Shown in pieces: positions 43,757 through 53,764 of a stretch of DNA of 64,000 nucleotides. Both the position numbers and the translations under genes were made by a program. Position 1 is the stretch's first letter; each line of letters starts with the position of its first letter. The notes beneath the pieces are model-generated. The model saw only the letters and a list, made by a program, of their open reading frames with translations, ran no database searches and was not told where the DNA came from. The stretch is from an uncultured Eubacterium sp. (lineage in GTDB: Bacteria > Bacillota > Clostridia > Lachnospirales > Lachnospiraceae). The stretch is taken from contig CAPAOV010000001.1 in the NCBI GenBank assembly GCA_948579355.1, forward strand, positions 62,001 through 126,000. The letters run 5' to 3'.

Positions 43757-44860
43757 TCAGCCCTTTTCCAGCTGGACGCTTCGCAGCAGTTGTTTTTCCA
43801 GATTGTCAAACTCCTCGTTTGAGTATGTACGCTGCGGGAAATTTTGAAATTGGTTTTTCGCTGTTGTATGTGTGGAGCGTTTTGCCTTATTCGCCTTTTT
43901 TTGGCGTTTAAAATCTTCGTCGCACTGCTCAATATCGGAAAGGGAGATTACGTTATGTTTCGCCCAGTTTTCCAAAATGCCGGAAATATAAGAGAAATTG
44001 ATTGCTCCCGTTTTCAGTACCGAGCGCTTGCAGGCTTCCGTAATAATGGCGTCGGAAAAAGAATATTTATCCCACTCGTCGATAATCGCGCGCTCAAAAG
44101 GGGTCAGGCTGCGCTGTATGCCGAGAGCCTTGGAGACGAGAGAATAGCGGCCGCTGAAAGCGGAAGCCTCTTCTTCTGCCTCGGAAACCGTGCGGATTCC
44201 CTGTTTGGCCCAGCTAATACCAATGGCTTCAATATAACTTGGCGAATTTTTTCCTTTTTTCAGAGCGGTCTGATACATTGCCAGAATCAGCTCTTTGGAA
44301 AAGCCGATATCGCACATAAAGTATAAAATAAGCTGCAGATGTTGTATGGAAACCGTGGAACCGAGAAGCTGTTCGACGGAAGAAATTGCCTGTTCAATCT
44401 CAATATCATTTTTTAATGCTTCTGCCTGCAGTGGCGTATACGTCTGTTTGTTTGGCAGGACAGTTTTGTTTGCTTTTTGCGGCTGCCGGAAAATAGCAGT
44501 CACTTCCGGTCTTATTATGGCGGCAGCCGATTCGTCAGCCGCATTACCGGCATTTGAAGCGTCCGGCTGTGCCGTTAGAACAATCGAAGAAATCTCGCCA
44601 TCTTTTTCTTCAAAATCTAACAGATTTTCTTTCTTCCAAAAGCGGAGAGCACGAAAAACATCGTTTTCCGTACATTCCATGCAGTCGGCGAGAGAACTGA
44701 CAGATTGTTCTGCCGCACGAAGCGGGTGTTGGCAGAGCATTAACAGATATAGATATATTTTCACAAAATGACCTTCTGCTGTCGGCATGTAGCTGCAGAT
44801 AAACCAGTTCGGTACCTGCGTAACTGCCAACGCATCTTCAGCAGCGATTGTAAATCCCAT
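43757..44860 (-). CDS. dnaD: DnaD-domain replication initiation protein
   Basis: The 367-residue product has the plan of Gram-positive DnaD/DnaB primosome proteins: an N-terminal winged-helix DDBH1-like region (VKIYLYLLMLCQHP, with the SSLADCMECTENDVFRALRFWKKENLLDFEEKDG wing) and a C-terminal DDBH2/DnaD domain (near IDEWDKYSFSDAIITEACKRSVLKTGAINFSYISGILENW, the conserved YxxxI-x-NW-type end). It remodels DNA and recruits DnaI. The start is ATG 44860, behind GAGGT on the minus strand. A near-consensus promoter and an inverted repeat lie upstream. Confidence 0.85.
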   Translation of the reverse strand: MGFTIAAEDALAVTQVPNWFICSYMPTAEGHFVKIYLYLLMLCQHPLRAAEQSVSSLADCMECTENDVFRALRFWKKENLLDFEEKDGEISSIVLTAQPDASNAGNAADESAAAIIRPEVTAIFRQPQKANKTVLPNKQTYTPLQAEALKNDIEIEQAISSVEQLLGSTVSIQHLQLILYFMCDIGFSKELILAMYQTALKKGKNSPSYIEAIGISWAKQGIRTVSEAEEEASAFSGRYSLVSKALGIQRSLTPFERAIIDEWDKYSFSDAIITEACKRSVLKTGAINFSYISGILENWAKHNVISLSDIEQCDEDFKRQKKANKAKRSTHTTAKNQFQNFPQRTYSNEEFDNLEKQLLRSVQLEKG

Positions 44861-44892
44861 TATGCTACCTCATTTCCTCTATTTTGCTTAGA

Positions 44893-44918
44893 AACTGTTA
44901 AGAATTAACTTTACAGTT
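44893..44918. repeat. Inverted repeat in the dnaD leader
   Basis: AACTGTTAAG (44893-44902) and CTTTACAGTT (44909-44918) pair at nine of ten positions around a 6-base loop, between the dnaD promoter and start. It may be an operator or RNA hairpin. Confidence 0.4.
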
Positions 44919-44934
44919 CCTAATTTGCAGGACA

Positions 44935-44963
44935 AGTATAACATAAAGAAAAAGGAGTTGCAA
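44935..44963 (-). promoter_or_regulatory. Promoter of the dnaD-dnaI-prs unit
   Basis: On the minus strand TTGCAA (44958-44963), 17 bases, and TATACT (44935-44940). Confidence 0.65.
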
Positions 44964-45008
44964 ATTTCAAAAGGGCGTACATGTGCTGTAGAAAACCGAT
45001 GTTTATAT

Positions 45009-45190
45009 TGTTGATAATGTTTGTAACATAAGCACAGTCAGACTATTTATGTAGAACAAATCTCTGTATTACAGGGAAAATCGTTCTTTTCTTTTGTCAA
45101 GTAAAAAATAAAAAAAATCCACAATTTTTTTCGACAAAAAGATATCCACAACCAATTGAGACGACTCAATGTTGATAAGGTTGTGGATAA
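45009..45190. promoter_or_regulatory. Cluster of DnaA-box-like 9-mers upstream of dnaD
   Basis: A perfect DnaA box on the minus strand, TTATCCACA (45182-45190), is joined by ATATCCACA (45142-45150), AAATCCACA (45115-45123) and two TTATCAACA on the minus strand (45009-45017 and 45170-45178). An A/T-rich run separates them. This 340-base gene-free stretch also holds the murC terminator, whose arms contain two of the boxes, so some matches may be by-products of the hairpin. Confidence 0.4.
45136..45190 (-). terminator. Terminator of murC
   Basis: TATCCACAACC (45143-45153) pairs perfectly with GGTTGTGGATA (45179-45189), with an inner TTGAG/CTCAA stem. On the minus strand five T follow after two bases. 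Confidence 0.65.
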
Positions 45191-45200
45191 TGTTCATAAA

Positions 45201-46580
45201 TCAGAGGTTTATTAAGTGATTTCCGATATCTCCAACGTTTCCGGCCCCCATAGTTATCAACAGGTCGCCGTCTACTAAATTTTTTAAAATAAATGATTCA
45301 ATTTCTTCAAAGGTGTGGAAGTAATAAACTTTTTTCCCCAATGCATTAATCTCGTCAGCGAGGTTCTGCGAAGAAATATCTCCCGGGTCTTGCTCTCTTG
45401 CCGCATAGATATCGGTAAGAATAATGTTATCCGCTGTCAGCAGCGCTTCCGCAAATTCGTGCAGGAAATTTCTTGTTCTTGTATATGTGTGGGGTTGAAA
45501 TACGCACCATATATTGTGGTGGGGCAAATGTTTGGCGGTGTTTAAAGTTGCCTGAATCTCCTGTGGATGATGCGCATAGTCGTCAATAACTGTAATGCCA
45601 TTGCATAATCCCTTGTGCTGAAAACGGCGGTCGGGACCGTGGCAGGCGGAAAAGGCACGCTGCAGCATGTCATGTTCCATGTCGTAGAGCGAAGCCAACG
45701 CCAGACAGGCCAGCGAATTTCCTACATTGTGAAGTCCGGTAACTGATAAGTGGTATTCTCCCGCGTTTTTTCCCTGAGCGTACAAATTGAAAATCGGGCA
45801 TCCCATATCGTCGTAGCGTATATTATCGGCTGTAAAATCCGCGTCACGCTCTAGCGCAAACGTCAGGACACGGCAGGACAGACCATTCGTTATCTCTTCA
45901 TAATTTGGAATATCGGCATTGATAATCAATGTGCCATGAGGAGGAATCAGTTCTGCAAAGCGCCGGAAAGAGCGGCGGATATCGTCAATATCTTTGAAAA
46001 AGTCCAAGTGGTCTTCTTCGATATTAAGAATAATACCGATGGTAGGATAAAAATGCAAAAAGCTGTTCGTGTATTCACATGCTTCCGTAATAAAATATTC
46101 CGAACTGCCAATCCGTATGTTGCTGCCGATGGATTTGTAAATACCGCCAATGGATATTGTAGGGTCGAAACCGGCTTCCAAAAAGATTTGAGAAGCAATG
46201 GATGTGGTGGTAGTTTTCCCGTGCGTACCCGCAATGGCGATAGAAGAGGTATAATTTTTCATAATCTGCCCAACCATATCGGCTCTGTTCATAAGGGGAA
46301 TTTGGAGGCGTTCGGCTTCCTGATATTCCGGATTGGACGGTTGAATGGCGGCGGTGTACACAACAAAATCTATATTTTCTGTAATATTTTCAGCTCTTTG
46401 TCCATATACTACATGTATGCCAAGCTTTTTCAGATGTTCGGTAATGCTGCTTTCGTTTCGGTCGGAACCGGTTACGGTAAATCCAAACGAGTGCAATAGT
46501 TCTGCAAATCCGCTCATGCTGATACCGCCGATTCCGATAAAATGTACGCTGCACGGATGTTTAAAATCAATTTGATACAT
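45201..46580 (-). CDS. murC: UDP-N-acetylmuramate--L-alanine ligase
   Basis: MurC adds L-alanine to UDP-MurNAc using ATP, the first peptide step of wall precursor synthesis in the cytoplasm. The 459-residue product has normal length. The N-terminal Rossmann motif HFIGIGGISMSGFAELL, the ATP loop AIAGTHGKTTTTSIAS, the N-term of the central domain EACEYTNSFLHF and the C-terminal VIDDYAHHPQEIQATL are present. GAAAGGGG precedes the start on the minus strand, and a promoter is seen about 60 bases farther upstream. It is transcribed toward its own terminator and stands alone. Confidence 0.95.
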   Translation of the reverse strand: MYQIDFKHPCSVHFIGIGGISMSGFAELLHSFGFTVTGSDRNESSITEHLKKLGIHVVYGQRAENITENIDFVVYTAAIQPSNPEYQEAERLQIPLMNRADMVGQIMKNYTSSIAIAGTHGKTTTTSIASQIFLEAGFDPTISIGGIYKSIGSNIRIGSSEYFITEACEYTNSFLHFYPTIGIILNIEEDHLDFFKDIDDIRRSFRRFAELIPPHGTLIINADIPNYEEITNGLSCRVLTFALERDADFTADNIRYDDMGCPIFNLYAQGKNAGEYHLSVTGLHNVGNSLACLALASLYDMEHDMLQRAFSACHGPDRRFQHKGLCNGITVIDDYAHHPQEIQATLNTAKHLPHHNIWCVFQPHTYTRTRNFLHEFAEALLTADNIILTDIYAAREQDPGDISSQNLADEINALGKKVYYFHTFEEIESFILKNLVDGDLLITMGAGNVGDIGNHLINL

Positions 46581-46637
46581 CGAAGTACCCCTTTCTTTCT
46601 ATACGCAATTTATAATTCAAATACTATTATTATTGTT

Positions 46638-46666
46638 ATTATATATAGGAGGGGTGCAAAATACAA
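46638..46666 (-). promoter_or_regulatory. Promoter of murC
   Basis: On the minus strand TTGTAT (46661-46666), 17 bases, and a perfect TATAAT (46638-46643). Confidence 0.65.
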
Positions 46667-46757
46667 GAGCGATTGGAAGAAAAAGGTGAATGTGCTTAAT
46701 TATATAGGAATGATTTTGTGCATTTTGTACAAAAAAATAAAAAAGAGACAAAAACTT

Positions 46758-46776
46758 TTGTGAAAAATATTCACAA
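46758..46776. promoter_or_regulatory. Inverted repeat over the glgC promoter -35 box: candidate operator
   Basis: TTGTGAAAAATATTCACAA has perfect 7-base arms around a 5-base centre. The arms equal the half-sites of the redox repressor Rex, whose usual centre is 4 bases, so the match is one base too long. Confidence 0.4.
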
Positions 46777-46798
46777 TTACCAAAATATGTGATATACT
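46770..46798 (+). promoter_or_regulatory. Promoter of glgC-glgD
   Basis: TTCACA (46770-46775), 17 bases, and TATACT (46793-46798), with the -35 inside the inverted repeat. Confidence 0.6.
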
Positions 46799-46831
46799 TT
46801 GTTACATAAATTAAACAACAGGGGTGATAAC

Positions 46832-48109
46832 ATGATAAAAAAAGAAATGATAGCCATGTTGCTTGCCGGAGGGCAAGGGTCAAGACTGGGTGTTTTGACC
46901 GCCAATATAGCCAAACCTGCTGTTGCTTTTGGGGGAAAGTATCGAATTATTGATTTTCCATTAAGTAACTGTATTAACTCAGGGGTGGATACAGTTGGTG
47001 TGCTCACGCAGTATCAGCCATTGAAGCTCAACACGCATATTGGAATTGGCATTCCTTGGGATTTGGACCGTAATATTGGGGGCGTGTCCGTCCTGCCACC
47101 ATATGAGAAGAGTACGAGCAGTGAGTGGTACACAGGAACGGCCAATGCAATATTCCAAAATCTTAATTATATGGAATATTACAATCCGGAGTATGTGTTG
47201 ATTTTAGGCGGCGACCATATATACAAGATGGACTATCAGGTTATGCTGGATTTTCATAAGGCCAATAACGCAGATATTACAATGGCCACGATTCCGGTGC
47301 CGATTGAGGAAGCAAGTCGTTTTGGGGTTTGTATTACAGACGACAGACATCGGATATTGGAATTTGAAGAAAAGCCGGAACATCCGAGAAGCAACCTTGC
47401 TTCCATGGGTATTTATATTTTCTCATGGACAGTGCTGAGAGAGGCGCTGATTAAGTTAAAAGACCAGAAAGGTTGCGATTTTGGAAAACACATTCTGCCA
47501 TACTGCCATGAACGCGGAGACCGCATCTTCGCCTATGAATACAATGGCTACTGGAAGGATGTAGGTACGCTGGGCTCTTACTGGGAGTCAAACATGGAGC
47601 TGATTGACCTTATTCCGGTATTCAATCTATATGAAGAATTCTGGAAAATTTACACTCGTAATGAATGGCTGCGTCCACAGTATATTTCAGGGGATGCCGT
47701 GATTGACAAGGCAATTATAGGGGACGGCTGCGAGATTTACGGAGAAGTGCACAATTCGGTTATAGGCTCTGATGTTACAATAGAAGAGGGCGCTGTCGTG
47801 CGGGATTCCATTATTATGAACTCTGCACGGATAGGCAAAAATACCATTTTAGACCGCACAATTGTTGCGGAAGACAGTGTGATTGGGGACAATTGTGTCC
47901 TCGGTGCAGGAGAGGATAATGTTGTCAATCACGTGAAACCAGATGTGTATGCTTTTAACTTGGTTACTGTTGGTGACAAGACAGTAATTCCGGATGGCGT
48001 TACTATCGGTAAGAACACTGCCATATCAGGGAAGACAACAAAAGCAGATTATCCAAACGACACCTTAGAGGGTGGTGCAACTTTGATAAAGGCAGGTGAC
48101 GTTTTATGA
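46832..48109 (+). CDS. glgC: Glucose-1-phosphate adenylyltransferase
   Basis: GlgC makes ADP-glucose from glucose 1-phosphate and ATP, the committing step of bacterial glycogen synthesis. The 425-residue product has the nucleotide-binding head [34 protein letters not shown], the [10 protein letters not shown] metal site, the [10 protein letters not shown] block, and a C-terminal left-handed beta-helix of hexapeptide repeats ([22 protein letters not shown] onward). ATG 46832 follows CAGGGGTGA. The next gene, its regulatory paralogue GlgD, overlaps by 4 bases (ATGA), so the two are translated together. Confidence 0.95.
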   Translation: MIKKEMIAMLLAGGQGSRLGVLTANIAKPAVAFGGKYRIIDFPLSNCINSGVDTVGVLTQYQPLKLNTHIGIGIPWDLDRNIGGVSVLPPYEKSTSSEWYTGTANAIFQNLNYMEYYNPEYVLILGGDHIYKMDYQVMLDFHKANNADITMATIPVPIEEASRFGVCITDDRHRILEFEEKPEHPRSNLASMGIYIFSWTVLREALIKLKDQKGCDFGKHILPYCHERGDRIFAYEYNGYWKDVGTLGSYWESNMELIDLIPVFNLYEEFWKIYTRNEWLRPQYISGDAVIDKAIIGDGCEIYGEVHNSVIGSDVTIEEGAVVRDSIIMNSARIGKNTILDRTIVAEDSVIGDNCVLGAGEDNVVNHVKPDVYAFNLVTVGDKTVIPDGVTIGKNTAISGKTTKADYPNDTLEGGATLIKAGDVL

Positions 48110-49227
48110 GAGCGATAGGACTTATTTTGGCGGGCGGCTCCAGCAGCCGTATGAAAGAAATGACAATGAACCGCGCGACAGCAGCGTTGCCAATTGCCGG
48201 TGGATATCGCAGTATTGATTTTGCACTGAGCAGTATGTCAAGCTCGCGCATTAATAAGGTTGGCGTTATTACGCAGTATAATTCCAAATCCCTGACACAG
48301 CATCTGAGTTCTTCTAAGTGGTGGGATTTCGGACGTAAGCAGGGCGGTTTATTTGTCTTTACGCCGACGCAGACGCATGATAATAGCTATTGGTATCGTG
48401 GTACGGCAGATGCGATTGCTCAAAATATTGATTTTTTGAAGACAAGCCATGAACCATATGTTATTATTGCATCAGGAGACGGTGTTTACAAGATGGATAT
48501 GAATAAGTTATTAGAATATCATATCGAGAAAAACGCAGATATTACGATTGTCACAAAGGACTTGGGGAGAGTGGATGACCCGAGCAGATTTGGTGTCGTA
48601 ACGGTAGACTCTGACGGTATGGTGACAGAGTTTGAAGAAAAGCCGATTGTTACATCAAAGACGCTTGTATCCGCAGGAATCTATGTTATACGCCGACGTC
48701 AGTTGATTGAGATGGTAGAACGGGCCGGTGAGGAGGATGGATTTGATTTGGTAAAAGACATTTTCATCCGCTACAAGGGAATTAAAAAAATCTATGCTTA
48801 TTCCATTGACTCATATTGGAGCAATATAACGACCGTAGATTCTTATTTTAAAACGAATATGGATTTTCTTAATCGTGAAACAAGGGATTATTTCTTTAAC
48901 GAATACCCGCAGATTTCATCTAAGATTGAGGATTTGCCACCGGCGAAATACAATGTTGGTTCTAACGTTAAAAACAGCTTGGTTTCCAGCGGCTGTATTA
49001 TTAACGGAGAGGTAAAAGACTCTGTCCTGTTTAAGGAAGTCTATATTGGAAACAATTGTACAATTCGCAATTCGATAATTTTAAATGACATCTACATTGG
49101 GGATAATACTTACATCGAAAACTGCATCGTAGAAAGTCACGGCACGATTCGCGCGAATTCAAATTATGTTGGTGAGAAAGATAATATCAAGATAATTCAG
49201 GAAAAGAATGAGCGGTATGTACTGTAA
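48106..49227 (+). CDS. glgD: GlgD, regulatory subunit of ADP-glucose pyrophosphorylase
   Basis: The 373-residue GlgC paralogue has the GlgD-specific start [38 protein letters not shown] and lacks several catalytic residues of GlgC, such as a typical phosphate-binding Lys set. In Firmicutes GlgC and GlgD form a mixed tetramer and GlgD raises activity. The hexapeptide-repeat C-terminus ([28 protein letters not shown]) is present. It shares ATGA with the end of glgC. spoVG lies 23 bases downstream. Confidence 0.93.
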   Translation: MRAIGLILAGGSSSRMKEMTMNRATAALPIAGGYRSIDFALSSMSSSRINKVGVITQYNSKSLTQHLSSSKWWDFGRKQGGLFVFTPTQTHDNSYWYRGTADAIAQNIDFLKTSHEPYVIIASGDGVYKMDMNKLLEYHIEKNADITIVTKDLGRVDDPSRFGVVTVDSDGMVTEFEEKPIVTSKTLVSAGIYVIRRRQLIEMVERAGEEDGFDLVKDIFIRYKGIKKIYAYSIDSYWSNITTVDSYFKTNMDFLNRETRDYFFNEYPQISSKIEDLPPAKYNVGSNVKNSLVSSGCIINGEVKDSVLFKEVYIGNNCTIRNSIILNDIYIGDNTYIENCIVESHGTIRANSNYVGEKDNIKIIQEKNERYVL

Positions 49228-49250
49228 CAAAATTAGAAAGGGGGACTATG

Positions 49251-49529
49251 ATGCAGATCACGGATATCCGTGTTCGCGTGGTGAGTAAGGAATCGAAAAT
49301 GAAAGCAGTTGTTTCGGTTACTTTTGATGATGCATTTGTAGTACATGATATAAAAGTAATCGAGGGAGAAAAAGGCTTGTTCATTGCGATGCCGAGCAAA
49401 AAAACACCGGACGGAGAGTATCGAGATATTGCACATCCGATTCATGGCGACATGAGAGCGATGCTGCAGGAAGCAATCTTGGAACGGTTCCAGCAATTAT
49501 TGTTGGAATTGCCGGAAGAACAGGACTAA
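49251..49529 (+). CDS. spoVG: SpoVG, regulatory DNA/RNA-binding protein
   Basis: The 92-residue product is SpoVG, a small nucleic-acid-binding regulator of septation, sporulation, capsule and wall genes in Firmicutes. It reads [11 protein letters not shown] at the start and contains [36 protein letters not shown], close to the B. subtilis pattern. ATG 49251 matches the family start and is 7 bases from AAAGGGG; ATG 49248 is also in frame. It precedes pth and mfd, as in many Firmicutes. A terminator follows, so it may be read from the glg promoter. Confidence 0.93.
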   Translation: MQITDIRVRVVSKESKMKAVVSVTFDDAFVVHDIKVIEGEKGLFIAMPSKKTPDGEYRDIAHPIHGDMRAMLQEAILERFQQLLLELPEEQD

Positions 49530-49571
49530 GACCCCGTGGGAAATGACAATTGAGATGTACTGTAAACTAAT

Positions 49572-49615
49572 AAGCCACGAGCGAGAGGAGAAAATTCTTT
49601 CGCTGGTGGCTTTTG
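49572..49615 (+). terminator. Terminator after spoVG
   Basis: AAGCCAC-g-AGCGA (49572-49584) pairs with TCGCT-g-GTGGCTT (from 49600), and four T follow. Confidence 0.7.
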
Positions 49616-49617
49616 TG

Positions 49618-49626
49618 TGGTATGAT
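49618..49626 (+). promoter_or_regulatory. Extended -10 promoter of pth-mfd
   Basis: TGG-TATGAT, just after the spoVG terminator and about 31 bases before the pth start. The -35 is weak. Confidence 0.45.
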
Positions 49627-49657
49627 AACAATAATTGGAGAAAAAAGGAGGATGAAT

Positions 49658-50233
49658 ATGATTCTGATTGTGGGGCTCGGTAATCCGGGTATGGAATATG
49701 CGGCGACCAGACATAATGTTGGATTTGATATGCTCACATATCTTGGCGACCGTTATGATATCGCACTTCGCAGTAAGGAAGGACGGGCCGTTGTCGGGAA
49801 AGGTTTTATCGAGGGGCAGAAAGTAATTTTGGCGCAGCCGCAGACCTATATGAATCTCAGCGGTGAAAGCGTGCGCGCACTGATGGATTTTTATAAATTA
49901 GAAGAGGAAGATTTAATTGTCATCTGTGACGACATAAATCTGAGCGTCGGACAGGTTCGTATTCGTCCGAAAGGAAGCGCCGGCGGGCACAATGGAATCA
50001 AAAGTATTATTCAGCATATCGGCACACAGGATTTTACAAGAATAAGAATCGGCGTCGGCGGCAAGCCGGAGGGCGGCGATTTAGTGAAGCATGTGCTGGG
50101 GCGTTTTTCGAGGGAAGAGGACGGTATGTTGCGGGATGTATTTGCGCTGGCGGAAGAGGGGCTGCGTGAGATTTTGACAAGAGACGTGGCAAGTGCAATG
50201 AATCGGGTCAATGGTAAAAAGGCAGGAGAGTAA
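49658..50233 (+). CDS. pth: Peptidyl-tRNA hydrolase
   Basis: Pth frees tRNA from peptidyl-tRNA dropped by ribosomes. The 191-residue product has normal length. It opens with MILIVGLGNPGMEYAATRHNVGFDML (catalytic His in RHNVG), and contains PQTYMNLSGESV, CDDINLSVGQVRIRPKGSAGGHNG (catalytic Asp near DDIN) and RIRIGVGG. ATG 49658 gives the family start and is 6 bases from AAAAGGAGG. mfd begins 5 bases after its stop. Confidence 0.95.
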   Translation: MILIVGLGNPGMEYAATRHNVGFDMLTYLGDRYDIALRSKEGRAVVGKGFIEGQKVILAQPQTYMNLSGESVRALMDFYKLEEEDLIVICDDINLSVGQVRIRPKGSAGGHNGIKSIIQHIGTQDFTRIRIGVGGKPEGGDLVKHVLGRFSREEDGMLRDVFALAEEGLREILTRDVASAMNRVNGKKAGE

Positions 50234-50237
50234 GAAC

Positions 50238-53200
50238 GTGAAGACATGGTTAGCTCCGTTACAGGAGATGGAAGAGTATTTGCAATTGAAGACGGCGTTG
50301 GAAAAAGGACATACGCCGGTTAGCGCCGTCGGAGGAATTGATGCGCAGAAAAGCCATTTCATCTATGGGATGGAAGATATTTGTGATGTCCGGCTCATTG
50401 TCACCTACAATGAAATCCGCGCCAAGGAAATCGTGGAGGATTATCAGTTATATGACCGCAATGTCATGTATTATCCGGCTAAGGATTTGATTTTCTACAG
50501 CGCCGACGTGCACGGACAGGCGTTAGTGAAAGAGCGTCTTAAAGTAATACAGGCGATTACAGGCGACAGTCCGCTTACGATTGTGACAACGATAGATGCA
50601 GGTATGGACGCCTGCGTGCCTTACAGCAGATATGCGGAGAGGGCCATCGTGATTCGTGAGGGCGATATACTGGATTTGGAGGACATAAAAAGGCAGTTGT
50701 CCGGATTGGGGTATGAGCATGTGCCGCAGGTAGAGCGAGAGGGCGAATTTTCAGTGCGGGGAGGCATTCTCGATGTATTTCCTCTAACAGAAGAGAGTCC
50801 GTGCCGTATTGATTTGTGGGATGAGGAAGTCGATACGATACGAAGTATTGACGTAGAGAGCCAGCGCTCAATTGAGCCGTTATCAGAGATTTGTATTTTT
50901 CCGGCGTCCGAAGTGTTTGTAGGAGAAGAGCGCGCTTTAAAAGCGATGCGCCAAATCCGTCTGGATATGGAGAAACACGAGGGGCAGCTAAAGCAGGCCG
51001 GAAAGAAAGAGGAAGCGGCAAGGCTCCGGCAGAATGTGGAAAATTTTCAGGAAGCGTTTGAGGCGTATCATGGCATGGTAAATCTCGAAAGCTATATTTT
51101 ATATTTTGAAAAGGAAGTCGTATCTTTTTTTGATTACTTTAAAAACCGGAATACTATCGTTTTTCTCGATGATTCGAACCGTTGTGCGGAAAAGGCGGAG
51201 GCTGTGGAATATGAGTTTCGCGACAGTATGGCGACCCGTCTCGAGAAAGGATATATTCTGCCGAATCAGATGGATATTTTGTACTCGCTTCCACAGGTGA
51301 TGCATAAACTTCAGCAGTATCCACTCGTGCTGATGACAACGTTGGATGTGGCGGTCAAAGACATTGCTATTGAGAGAAAATTTTTCTTTCAGGTGCAGTC
51401 CTCACCGTCGTACAATAATAATTTTGCGATGATGGCAAAGGATATCGCCAGACTGCAAAAGCAGCAATACCGGATTTTGCTTGTATCGGCTTCCGAGACG
51501 AGAGGGCGCAGATTATGTGATGATTTGCGGGAATACGACATCCACGCCTTTTATGAGGGAGAGATGGAGCACGAATTGCAGCCCGGCGAAGTTATGGTTA
51601 CGAGGGCCGGATTGCGGCGGGGATTTGAGTATCCGGCGCTGCGGTTTATTGTCGTAACGGAGAGTGATATTTTCGGTGGACGCCACAAGAAAAAGAAGAG
51701 AAAGGTCAAGCAGTACAGCGGGGCGGTAATCCACAGTTTTAATGATTTGAAAGTAGGAGATTATGTCGTACATGAAAATCATGGCCTCGGCATTTATCAG
51801 GGAATCGAAAAGATAGAAGTGGAGCACGTCACGAAAGATTATCTGAAAGTTGCCTATGCGGCGGGGAGCAATCTCTATGTACCGGCGACGTCGCTTGAGG
51901 TGTTGCAAAAGTATGCGGGAAGCGACGCCAAAGCGCCGAAGCTCAACCGTTTGAACTCTCCGGAGTGGAAGAAGACAAAGTCTCGGGTAAAAGGAGCTGT
52001 CGAGGAGATTGCACAGGAATTAGTGGACTTATATGCGAAGCGTCAGGCGAAGAAAGGCCATGTGTTTGAAAAGGATACGGTATGGCAGAAAGAATTTGAA
52101 GAGCTGTTCCCTTATGAGGAGACCGACGACCAGACGAAAGCGATTGAGGCCACCAAAAGCGATATGGAAAGCAGTAAAATTATGGACCGCCTGATTTGCG
52201 GCGACGTCGGATATGGGAAGACGGAGATTGCCATACGGGCGGCGTTCAAGGCCGTAATGGACGGTTGTCAGGTTGCCTTTTTAGTTCCCACAACTATTCT
52301 TGCTGCCCAGCATTATAATACGTTTGCCCAGCGCATGCGCAATTTCGGGATTAATGTAGAGCTGATGTGCCGTCTGCGCACACCGTCGGAGCAGAAAAAA
52401 ACAAAAGAGGGACTTCGCAAAGGCAGCGTTGATATTGTCGTGGGAACGCACCGTTTACTCGGGAAAGATATTTCTTATAAAAATCTCGGCCTTTTGATTG
52501 TCGATGAGGAGCAGCGTTTTGGCGTGACGCATAAGGAGAAATTGAAACAGATAAAAAATGACATTGATGTACTGACGCTGACAGCCACGCCGATACCGCG
52601 GACGCTTCACATGAGTTTGGTCGGGATTCGCGATATGAGTATTTTGGAAGAGCCGCCGATGGACCGCATGCCAATCCAGACATTTGTTATGGAAAAGAAT
52701 GCGGAAGTTGTGAGAGAGGCGATTTTGCGGGAAATCGGACGCGGCGGTCAGGTATATTATGTATATAATAGGGTAGGCAATATGGATATTGTGGCCAATG
52801 AAATCGCCAAGCTGGTTCCCGAGGCAGTCGTGTCATTTGCTAACGGACAGATGAATGAGCGGGAGTTAGAGCGCACGATGTTTCAATTTGTCGAGGGCGA
52901 TATTGACGTTCTGGTTTCCACGACGATTGTGGAAACCGGACTGGATATTCCCAATGTCAATACGATTATTATAGAAGACGCCGACCGCTTAGGCTTATCA
53001 CAGTTATATCAACTGCGGGGGCGGGTAGGCAGGAGCAACCGTACGGCATACGCCTTTCTCATGTATAAGAGAGATAAACTGCTCAAAGAAGTAGCGGAAA
53101 AGCGTTTGGCGGCAATTAAAGAATTTACGGATTTGGGCTCCGGTTTCCGCATTTCCATGCGGGATTTGGAAATACGGGGTGCGGGCAATCTGCTGGGAGC

Positions 53201-53753
53201 CAGACAACATGGACACATGGAAGCCGTGGGGTATGATTTATATTGTAAGATGCTCAATGAGGCGGTCAAAAGATTACGGGGGGAGAAGACGGAGCAGTCG
53301 GATTTTGAGACGAGCGTGGAAATTAAGGTTGACGCATTCATTCCCGTCAGTTATATTAGGAATGAATTTCAAAAATTAGATATCTATAAGAGGATTGCGG
53401 AACTGGAAACGGAAGAGGAGAAGAGCGATATGACAGACGAGCTTGTCGACCGTTTCGGAGAACCGCCGAAAAGCGTTATCAATCTGCTTTCGATTGCGCT
53501 GTTGAAAGCAAAGGCACATCAGGCGTATATTGTGGAAATTGCGAGTAAAAAGGGCGGTTTGTGTTTTACGATGTTTCCTCAGGCGCAGATTGATGCGTTA
53601 AAGATTCCGCCGTTGATTGAGAGGATGGGACGGCGCCTGCGTTTTGTGACAGAGCCGAAACCATATTTTTATTATAAACCGGAAGGCGATTTACTGGAGC
53701 AGGCGGAAATGATTGTGAATGAAATTTTGAAATTGTGCGACAATAAACAATAA
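50238..53753 (+). CDS. mfd: Transcription-repair coupling factor Mfd
   Basis: Mfd removes RNA polymerase stalled at DNA lesions and recruits UvrA. The 1171-residue product has the full order: UvrB-like N-terminal domains (about 1-400, with [27 protein letters not shown]), the RNA polymerase-interaction domain ([20 protein letters not shown]), the RecG-like motor ([51 protein letters not shown]), the TRG motif region and the C-terminal UvrA-gating domain. GTG 50238 is chosen because AGGAGAG lies 7 bases ahead. It is the second gene after pth, as in B. subtilis. Confidence 0.96.
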   Translation: MKTWLAPLQEMEEYLQLKTALEKGHTPVSAVGGIDAQKSHFIYGMEDICDVRLIVTYNEIRAKEIVEDYQLYDRNVMYYPAKDLIFYSADVHGQALVKERLKVIQAITGDSPLTIVTTIDAGMDACVPYSRYAERAIVIREGDILDLEDIKRQLSGLGYEHVPQVEREGEFSVRGGILDVFPLTEESPCRIDLWDEEVDTIRSIDVESQRSIEPLSEICIFPASEVFVGEERALKAMRQIRLDMEKHEGQLKQAGKKEEAARLRQNVENFQEAFEAYHGMVNLESYILYFEKEVVSFFDYFKNRNTIVFLDDSNRCAEKAEAVEYEFRDSMATRLEKGYILPNQMDILYSLPQVMHKLQQYPLVLMTTLDVAVKDIAIERKFFFQVQSSPSYNNNFAMMAKDIARLQKQQYRILLVSASETRGRRLCDDLREYDIHAFYEGEMEHELQPGEVMVTRAGLRRGFEYPALRFIVVTESDIFGGRHKKKKRKVKQYSGAVIHSFNDLKVGDYVVHENHGLGIYQGIEKIEVEHVTKDYLKVAYAAGSNLYVPATSLEVLQKYAGSDAKAPKLNRLNSPEWKKTKSRVKGAVEEIAQELVDLYAKRQAKKGHVFEKDTVWQKEFEELFPYEETDDQTKAIEATKSDMESSKIMDRLICGDVGYGKTEIAIRAAFKAVMDGCQVAFLVPTTILAAQHYNTFAQRMRNFGINVELMCRLRTPSEQKKTKEGLRKGSVDIVVGTHRLLGKDISYKNLGLLIVDEEQRFGVTHKEKLKQIKNDIDVLTLTATPIPRTLHMSLVGIRDMSILEEPPMDRMPIQTFVMEKNAEVVREAILREIGRGGQVYYVYNRVGNMDIVANEIAKLVPEAVVSFANGQMNERELERTMFQFVEGDIDVLVSTTIVETGLDIPNVNTIIIEDADRLGLSQLYQLRGRVGRSNRTAYAFLMYKRDKLLKEVAEKRLAAIKEFTDLGSGFRISMRDLEIRGAGNLLGARQHGHMEAVGYDLYCKMLNEAVKRLRGEKTEQSDFETSVEIKVDAFIPVSYIRNEFQKLDIYKRIAELETEEEKSDMTDELVDRFGEPPKSVINLLSIALLKAKAHQAYIVEIASKKGGLCFTMFPQAQIDALKIPPLIERMGRRLRFVTEPKPYFYYKPEGDLLEQAEMIVNEILKLCDNKQ

Positions 53754-53764
53754 GGAGGAAGGAT

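Noticed and set aside
45009..45190. The chromosomal replication origin
   Set aside because: DnaA-like boxes and A/T-rich DNA are present, but dnaA, dnaN and rpmH are absent and two boxes are explained by the murC terminator hairpin.
46758..46776. A CRP/FNR-type site
   Set aside because: TGTGA and TCACA halves are present but separated by seven bases instead of six.
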